Assembly: GCA_900111695.1 (NCBI GenBank)
Contig: FOHD01000001.1
Span: 1 to 64,000, forward strand
Origin: Olsenella sp. KH3B4
GTDB taxonomy: Bacteria; Actinomycetota; Coriobacteriia; Coriobacteriales; Atopobiaceae
Length of the DNA stretch: 64,000 nucleotides
Direction: 5' to 3'
Position 1 is the first letter of the stretch; every line of letters starts with the position of its first letter. This document shows, in pieces, positions 59,410 to 64,000 of the stretch. Made by a program: the position numbers and the translations under genes. The notes beneath the pieces were generated by a model. It did no database searches and was not told the DNA's origin. It worked only from the letters and a program-made list of their open reading frames with translations.

Positions 59410-60801
59410 CTACGCGGCCTTCTCAGTCGTTGGCTCCGTCGCGCGTTCGGGTTCGTCACCCTTGCTCTCGAAGCCAAGTATCAATACGAGCACGAGCGCA
59501 ACAGCAAAGCTCACCGCCGCCTCCGCGAGGAACCAACCAATAGGTGCAAACGAGGCAAGCGTGAAGACGTTCACCAGGAAGTTGAAGACGATGAGCTGGA
59601 CGTTGCCAAGGCCGCCTACGGCGCCGCCAACAGCACCGGCCACGACAACCATCGGTATGAGCTTTCGGTACCGCATGATAACGCCATAGATCAGGGGCTC
59701 GTTCACACCCGAGAGGATTCCGGAGATGAGGTAGGAGCCCACAAGCGTCTTGAAGCCCTTGTCCTTGGTGCGCAGGAAGACGCCAAAGCTAACGCCCAGG
59801 CATGCAAAGACGCTGGCGGCAGCGAGGGCAAAGATGGGATCCCCGCCATTGGCGTTGAGGTTTGCCATGATGATGGGGATGATTGCCCAGTGAACGCCAA
59901 AGATGACGAGAAGGCCCCAGAACGCCCCCATCACGACGCCGGCAACGACCATGTTTGCAGTCACGAGATAGTTGATTGCCGCGCCGGCCCCATTTGCCAC
60001 GGTGTTGCCGATGGGACCAAGCACGAGCACCGTGAGGGGGACCATCACGGCGAGGTCAATTGCGGGGACGAGGAAGCTTCGCAGGTTCTTGGCCATGTGG
60101 GCGTTGAGGAAGCGCTCAAGGAAGCTCGTGACCCACACGGCGAGCAGGCTGGGCACGATGGTCGACGAGTAGTCAATGGCAACGATGGGAATCGAGAAGA
60201 AGCTCTTGGGGTCTCCGGTCTGCAGTCCCGTGAAGTTGGGCTCGAGAAGAGCCGCGCCGATGATAGCTCCTACGAGAGGGGTCACGCCAAGCTTCTTCGC
60301 AGCGTAGTAGCCCACGAAGATTGGCAGGAAATAGAAGATTGCATGCCCGGCGGCATACCAGACGGCAAACTGCCCGCTGTCCGAAGGGCAGACTCCCACG
60401 CCCGCAAGGATGATGAGCACGGCGGTGAGAATGCCGGCTCCGGCGAACACCGGCAGAAGCGGCGTGAGCGCACCGGAAATGTAGTCGAAGACCCTCGCCA
60501 TCACGGTGCGGTGCTCCTTCTCGGCAGGCACCGCCTTCGCTGTAATGGAGGTGGAGCTGCTGAGGAGAGACTCGAGGGGCGCGTACACGGACTCGACGGC
60601 AGGCCCGATTACGACCTGGACCTGCCCGCCCTTCTCGACGACGCCCAGGACGCCATCCATGGCATCCAGCTTGTCGGCGTCTGCCTTCTGGGTATCCTTC
60701 AACGTGAAGCGGAGCCTGCTCGCGCAGTGAGTCACCGCCTCGACGTTGTCCGAACCGCCAACAAGGTCAAGGATTCCCTGTGCAAGCTGCTTCTCATCCA
60801 T
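59410..60801 (-). CDS. PTS system EIIBC component, beta-glucoside/sucrose family
   Basis: 463 residues from ATG 60801 (GGAGG 5 nt upstream). EIIB domain 1-85 with the phosphorylated Cys26 in VTHCASRLRFTL. EIIC from about 105 with ten membrane segments: GALTPLLPVFAGAGILTAVLI, GVHWAIIPIIMANLNANGGDP, SGILSGVNEPLIYGVIMRY. No EIIA domain is attached, so it must borrow a EIIA from elsewhere. The sugar is unknown. The next gene, one base downstream, is the ceramidase-like hydrolase, and no regulator or antiterminator gene is nearby. Confidence 0.9.
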   Translation of the reverse strand: MDEKQLAQGILDLVGGSDNVEAVTHCASRLRFTLKDTQKADADKLDAMDGVLGVVEKGGQVQVVIGPAVESVYAPLESLLSSSTSITAKAVPAEKEHRTVMARVFDYISGALTPLLPVFAGAGILTAVLIILAGVGVCPSDSGQFAVWYAAGHAIFYFLPIFVGYYAAKKLGVTPLVGAIIGAALLEPNFTGLQTGDPKSFFSIPIVAIDYSSTIVPSLLAVWVTSFLERFLNAHMAKNLRSFLVPAIDLAVMVPLTVLVLGPIGNTVANGAGAAINYLVTANMVVAGVVMGAFWGLLVIFGVHWAIIPIIMANLNANGGDPIFALAAASVFACLGVSFGVFLRTKDKGFKTLVGSYLISGILSGVNEPLIYGVIMRYRKLIPMVVVAGAVGGAVGGLGNVQLIVFNFLVNVFTLASFAPIGWFLAEAAVSFAVALVLVLILGFESKGDEPERATEPTTEKAA

Positions 60802-60840
60802 CTGTGCCTCCGAGCGAGATCCATCCGTTCCCAAGTGACA

Positions 60841-60870
60841 CCCCATGCTAACGCTATTGGCAAGATGGGG
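60841..60870 (-). other. Hairpin in the leader of the PTS gene
   Basis: CCCCAT (60841-60846) and ATGGGG (60865-60870) can pair across 18 nt, about 40 nt upstream of the PTS start. It is short and has no T-run. The rest of 60802-61049 shows no gene. Confidence 0.35.
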
Positions 60871-61049
60871 TCCAAAGGAACCAACTATGTAACGAGAATC
60901 GCCGTGGAGCGGTGCGCCGCCATTTGTTGCCAGTGCCTCTCTCTTTTGAGTAGAGTCTCTTTGCTCGCGGACCGCAGACCAAGGGGTGCGCCTATCATGG
61001 GCGGCTGAGAGAAACCGCACAGAGCACAGGCCAACGGAGGAAGCCGGTC

Positions 61050-62252
61050 ATGGAAACCTTTGACGAGCTGTATTACAGGGAACCCTATGCGCGGGAATTC
61101 GACGCGAGAGTCACGTCATGCACTGCCGCAGACGAAGGGTTCGCGATCGAGCTTGACCAGACGGCATTCTACCCAACAGGTGGCGGCCAGCCCGGTGACC
61201 GCGGTACGCTGACGGTCGGCTCCGGCGAGGACGCACTCGTAGTAAGCGTGCGCGAGGCCATACCTGGTAAAGGCACCGGCGAGGTCATCCACCTCGTTGA
61301 CGCCACCCTTCCCGTTGGCGCATCTGTCCACGGCTCGCTCGATTGGACGTGGCGACGCGACAACATGGAGGCCCACACCGGCGAGCACATCATCTCGGGC
61401 ATCGTGCACGCGCTTTTTGGCTACAACAACGTGGGCTTTCACATGGGTGAACGGTGCATCGAGGTGGACTTCGACGGAGTCCTCACGCCCGAGGATGTCC
61501 TCGACGTCGAGCGCCGTGCCAACGCCGCCGTGCGCGAGGACGTGCGGGTGGAGGCCCTTCTCCCCTCGCCAGACGAGCTTGCCTCGCTCGACTATCGCAG
61601 CAAGAAGGACCACGAGGGACAGATTCGCGTGGTGAGAATCGCTGGCGTCGACTCCTGCGCCTGCTGCGGGACACACGTATCCTCGACGGGACAGGTGGGT
61701 CTCATCAAGATCTTGCGACTGACCACCAAGAAGAAGCGGACCCGCCTGGAGCTGCTCTGCGGTCGGCGCGCGCTTGAGGCGTGCGAGAAGGCCATGCAGA
61801 GCCTGCGCGAGACAAGCAACTTCCTCACGGTGGGAGACGAGGAGGTCCCCGAGGCCGTGCGACGCCTCTCTGCCGAGAAGGACGAGCTAAAGCACCAGCT
61901 GAAGCAGGCTGGTCACGCGCAGATCGAGCAGTTTGTGGCAACGCTAGCCCCGAAGGATTCGCTCGCCGTGTGCTGCCTTCCGGGTCTTGACGTCGAAGAC
62001 CTTCGCTACCTGTGCGAGTGCGTCCTCGAGCGCACGCCCGCCACGGTATGCGCCGGTATCTCGCCCGTTGAGGGTGATGACTCTCGCCTTGCGTACGTGA
62101 TGGCCTCCTCTGGCGCGGATCTTAGGGCCGCGTGCAAGGAGCTCAACGCTCGGCTCGGTGGCCGGGGTGGAGGAAAGCCGCAGATGGTCCAGGGTAGCTG
62201 GGCAACCACGCTCGAAGTCGCGGAGTCCGCCATTCGCGAAATCTTAGGTTAG
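61050..62252 (+). CDS. AlaX-type alanyl-tRNA editing protein with DHHA1-like domain
   Basis: 400 residues; ATG 61050. The N-terminal part aligns with the AlaRS second-additional domain: AFYPTGGGQPGDRGTL, then the zinc site HTGEH (109-113) and CACCGTH (about 203-209). A coiled-coil (about 265-290) leads to a C-terminal DHHA1-like domain (ADLRAACKELNARLGGRGGGKPQMVQG). It removes serine or glycine wrongly attached to tRNA-Ala. This is the long AlaX form, lacking the AlaRS catalytic and tRNA-recognition parts. Confidence 0.9.
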   Translation: METFDELYYREPYAREFDARVTSCTAADEGFAIELDQTAFYPTGGGQPGDRGTLTVGSGEDALVVSVREAIPGKGTGEVIHLVDATLPVGASVHGSLDWTWRRDNMEAHTGEHIISGIVHALFGYNNVGFHMGERCIEVDFDGVLTPEDVLDVERRANAAVREDVRVEALLPSPDELASLDYRSKKDHEGQIRVVRIAGVDSCACCGTHVSSTGQVGLIKILRLTTKKKRTRLELLCGRRALEACEKAMQSLRETSNFLTVGDEEVPEAVRRLSAEKDELKHQLKQAGHAQIEQFVATLAPKDSLAVCCLPGLDVEDLRYLCECVLERTPATVCAGISPVEGDDSRLAYVMASSGADLRAACKELNARLGGRGGGKPQMVQGSWATTLEVAESAIREILG

Positions 62253-62335
62253 CGAACACGCCTGCGAGAATCTCTCTCCTACTGTGTGAACGCGATTGTC
62301 GGGCTTGCCTTGCAAGCCATCAGGGACCATTTAGG

Positions 62336-62359
62336 CATGTGCCACTTTTGTGGCATATG
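62336..62359 (+). promoter_or_regulatory. Palindrome upstream of the BFD-type protein
   Basis: CATGTGCCAC (62336-62345), loop TTTT, GTGGCATATG (62350-62359) is a 10 bp inverted repeat with one G-T pair, about 85 nt upstream of the next start. It could be an operator for a dimeric regulator or a hairpin after the editing gene. A TTGTGG -35 (62348) with TACCAT could be the promoter it overlaps. Confidence 0.45.
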
Positions 62360-62441
62360 TCATTGACTGGATACCATAAGCCTAGGCCCGCTTTGGGGCA
62401 AACCCCGCATTCCATATCAAACGTTATTCAAGGAGAGATTT

Positions 62442-62747
62442 ATGTACGCAGGTTATCACGAGCACCATGGGCATGGTGGACACCGTGGACACCATCACGG
62501 CGGATATCATCACGAGTACGGTTACCATCGCGATTTCGAGGGAGGAGAAGCCCAGGCTGACTCGGGTTCGGCACTTGTCTGCCCGTGCGTCGGCGTGACC
62601 AGGCAAGATATCGAACAGGCGGTCGCGAACGGCGCAAAGACGCTCGAGGACGTGGAGAACGCAACCGGGGCGGGAACACGCTGCGGGCGCTGCACGGGTG
62701 CGGTAGAGGCATGTCTCAACGAGGTGCTCGCCGCGCAGGCCTCGTAA
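62442..62747 (+). CDS. Histidine-rich BFD-type [2Fe-2S] protein
   Basis: 101 residues; AAGGAGAGATTT precedes ATG 62442. The first 30 residues contain 11 histidines plus Gly and Tyr (HEHHGHGGHRGHHHGGYHH). The C-terminal half is a BFD-like domain: CPCVGVTRQDIEQAVANGA and GTRCGRC, giving C47-x-C49 ... C81-x2-C84, the bacterioferritin-associated-ferredoxin cluster pattern. The His tail could bind Ni, Zn, Fe or Cu. HypA, which also handles nickel, is convergent 113 nt downstream. No ferritin gene is nearby. Function is inferred: metal storage, iron release or nickel handling. Confidence 0.75.
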   Translation: MYAGYHEHHGHGGHRGHHHGGYHHEYGYHRDFEGGEAQADSGSALVCPCVGVTRQDIEQAVANGAKTLEDVENATGAGTRCGRCTGAVEACLNEVLAAQAS

Positions 62748-62823
62748 GAGAAGCCGCGCCGAGAGGAACGAATACCAGCTTTCAGATACTGGCTGTCACC
62801 GTTCTCTTGAGGTGCGATACAAG

Positions 62824-62857
62824 AAGGCGGCCCCGGCTTCACGACCGGGGCCGCCTT
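62824..62857. terminator. Bidirectional terminator between the BFD-type gene and hypA
   Basis: A perfect 13 bp stem (62824-62836 AAGGCGGCCCCGG and 62845-62857) with an 8 nt loop. TTCTC follows on the plus strand and TTC on the minus strand, between convergent genes. Confidence 0.8.
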
Positions 62858-62860
62858 TCT

Positions 62861-63205
62861 CTATACGGCCTGGATGTCCTTGACCATCACGTCCCGCCCG
62901 GTTACGAGGTAGGTGTTGTGACCCCCACAGATGGGACAGGCCTTCCCGTACTCTGTGGTGCGGTACGTCTTCTTGCAGTCACGGCAGTACGAGATGCCGG
63001 CGACAATGATCATGTTGAGCTCGCACTCCCGCATATACTCCGTGCGGAGCTTTGCCCACTCGAAGCAGTCGCGGAAGTAGCTGGGCACGATGGTGCTGAC
63101 CTCACCCACCTCGAGGTCAACGCGCACCACCTTACTCACATCGTTCTTGCGCGCGGCTTCCTCCACCATGTCGATCACGTGCACGACAATGCCAAGCTCG
63201 TGCAT
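62861..63205 (-). CDS. hypA: Hydrogenase/urease nickel metallochaperone HypA
   Basis: 114 residues. N-terminal nickel ligand His2 in MHELGIV and the zinc site Cys74-x2-Cys77 ... Cys90-x2-Cys93 (SYCRDCKK, KACPICGG) are intact. It delivers nickel to NiFe hydrogenase (or urease) with HypB. The start directly follows the stop of the upstream oxidoreductase gene (stop at 63206), so they are co-transcribed. No hydrogenase structural gene lies in the window. Confidence 0.93.
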   Translation of the reverse strand: MHELGIVVHVIDMVEEAARKNDVSKVVRVDLEVGEVSTIVPSYFRDCFEWAKLRTEYMRECELNMIIVAGISYCRDCKKTYRTTEYGKACPICGGHNTYLVTGRDVMVKDIQAV

Positions 63206-64000
63206 TTACGCGTTCTCCTCGCGCGACTCGTCGCTCGAGTTGCCCGTGAACGGGTGCGTGCGGTTGAACTCCTTGTGGGTGCGGTTGTACTCGCGGCGCT
63301 TCTCGCGCATGAGCTTGGCCTCCTCGGAACCGGAGTTCGCCACGATCTTGGCCGCACGCTTGATCGCATAGCTCGCAAGGCCGGAGACCTTGTCCTCCGC
63401 CATGCGCATGTCGGTCATCTCGGGGTGGTCGCGGTAGAGGTGGATGGCGTCGAACTTGCAACGCGTGGTGCAGATGCCGCAGCCTATGCACTTATTGGGG
63501 TCGACCACGGAGGCACCGCAGCTGAGGCAGCGCTTTGTCTCGATGGCCACCTGCTCGGCCGTGAGCGTGCGGTGCGTGTCGCGGAAGCGGTCGGTGCCCT
63601 CGGGGTCCATGCCCTCCTCCTGGCGCCCTGCGTTGTCGTAGGACTCGATGAGAAGGTCGTCCTTGTCGAACTCGAGGTAGTTGTGGCGGTCACGACCAAT
63701 GGTCATGCTCGCGCCATCCTGGACGCGGCGATGCAGCGACTCGGCCGCATAGTGGCCGGCAGCGATGGCGTCGATCACGAACTTGGGGCCAGTGAGGACG
63801 TCGCCACCCACAAAGATGTCGGGATCAGCGGTCTGGAACGTGAGGGCGTCTGCCTGGGGGTAGTTGCCGTGATGGAACGTCACCGAGCGGCCGTCGAGAA
63901 GCCCTCCCCACTCGATGGCCTGGCCAATGGCAAAGACCACCTGGGTGCAAGGAACGGTGATCGTCTCGTCCTCGTTGTAGAGCGGCGAGAAGCGCTTGGT
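63206..64000 (-). CDS. FAD/Fe-S pyridine nucleotide oxidoreductase (GltD-like), C-terminal part
   Basis: 265 codons visible; the 5' end is right of the window and the frame is open to the edge. Visible parts: TVPCTQVVFAIGQAIEW, FVGGDVLTGPKFVIDAIAAGHYAAESLHRR (FAD-binding end of a GltD-like reductase), and a ferredoxin-like region KRCLSCGASVVDPNKCIGCGICTTRCKFDAIH with one complete [4Fe-4S] set (C-x2-C-x2-C-x3-C) plus extra cysteines (CLSC). Such proteins pass electrons between NAD(P)H and ferredoxin-type partners, often with hydrogenases or glutamate synthase. It is directly upstream of hypA. Confidence 0.75.
   Translation of the reverse strand, partial: TKRFSPLYNEDETITVPCTQVVFAIGQAIEWGGLLDGRSVTFHHGNYPQADALTFQTADPDIFVGGDVLTGPKFVIDAIAAGHYAAESLHRRVQDGASMTIGRDRHNYLEFDKDDLLIESYDNAGRQEEGMDPEGTDRFRDTHRTLTAEQVAIETKRCLSCGASVVDPNKCIGCGICTTRCKFDAIHLYRDHPEMTDMRMAEDKVSGLASYAIKRAAKIVANSGSEEAKLMREKRREYNRTHKEFNRTHPFTGNSSDESREENA

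Noticed and set aside
59356..61008. Long plus-strand reading frame (550 codons) opposite the PTS gene
   Set aside because: It is the complement of the EIIBC gene, its product is a His/Asp/Gly-rich low-complexity mix without family motifs, and it has no ribosome site.
1..64000. CRISPR arrays, tRNA or rRNA genes, prophage genes
   Set aside because: No regularly spaced direct repeats, no cloverleaf with anticodon and T-loop, and no phage structural or integrase genes were found by eye.

Overview
The window looks like a chromosomal segment of a high-GC actinobacterium of class Coriobacteriia, most likely family Atopobiaceae (Olsenella-like). This is inferred from gene content and protein style: wall hydrolases carrying RLYNPYSGEHLYT repeats, a BspA-type surface protein, an actinobacterial FHA-MerR pair, and a SpoVS homologue in a lineage not known to sporulate. 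I could not run a database search, so the taxonomy is inference. No tRNA, rRNA, CRISPR array or prophage was seen.

Region 1 (1-10.6 kb) is an accessory cell-surface island. The 5' end of an IS21-like element enters from the left edge and has cut off the front of an L,D-transpeptidase gene. Three exported peptidoglycan hydrolases follow (GH25 muramidase, glucosaminidase, zinc amidase), then a large two-domain glycosyltransferase on the other strand, a BspA-like surface protein split by one in-frame amber codon, and a second glycosyltransferase. The three hydrolases and the BspA-like protein share one module of about 131 residues made of exactly three repeats. It sits at different positions in each protein.

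Region 2 (11-29.1 kb) is a conserved housekeeping block: RNase J, FtsK, RodZ-like, YajQ, RimO, PgsA, CinA (PncC), RecA, RecX, RNase Y, a GHKL ATPase, SpoVS, MiaB, MiaA and HflX. From memory, the order resembles Bacillus subtilis rnjB-spoIIIE-ymfM-pgsA-cinA-recA-rny-ymdB-spoVS-miaB, with the GHKL ATPase where ymdB would be. recA has an SOS box inside its promoter.

Region 3 (29.1-36.3 kb) holds an acyltransferase-like membrane protein, lexA, and a divergent SOS-controlled YneA-like LysM protein. nrdR (behind a hairpin that can cover its ribosome site), dut, two nucleobase permeases and a thioredoxin-reductase-like protein follow.

Region 4 (36.6-50 kb) is mostly on the minus strand: a ClC transporter, an NlpC/P60 hydrolase, apt, a MerR-FHA pair resembling mycobacterial FtsR-GarA, RidA, a GcvT-like protein, a D,D-carboxypeptidase overlapping a second phosphatidyltransferase, an M20 peptidase, and serC-serA. 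A DUF1292 protein lies on the plus strand.

Region 5 (50-64 kb) is metabolic and accessory: a HAD phosphatase, an operon joining an Fe-S old-yellow-enzyme reductase to both subunits of aconitase X, RecQ, a MATE exporter, a PTS EIIBC permease paired with a ceramidase-like protein, an AlaX-type editing protein, a histidine-rich BFD-type [2Fe-2S] protein, HypA, and the C-terminal part of an FAD/Fe-S oxidoreductase running off the right edge.
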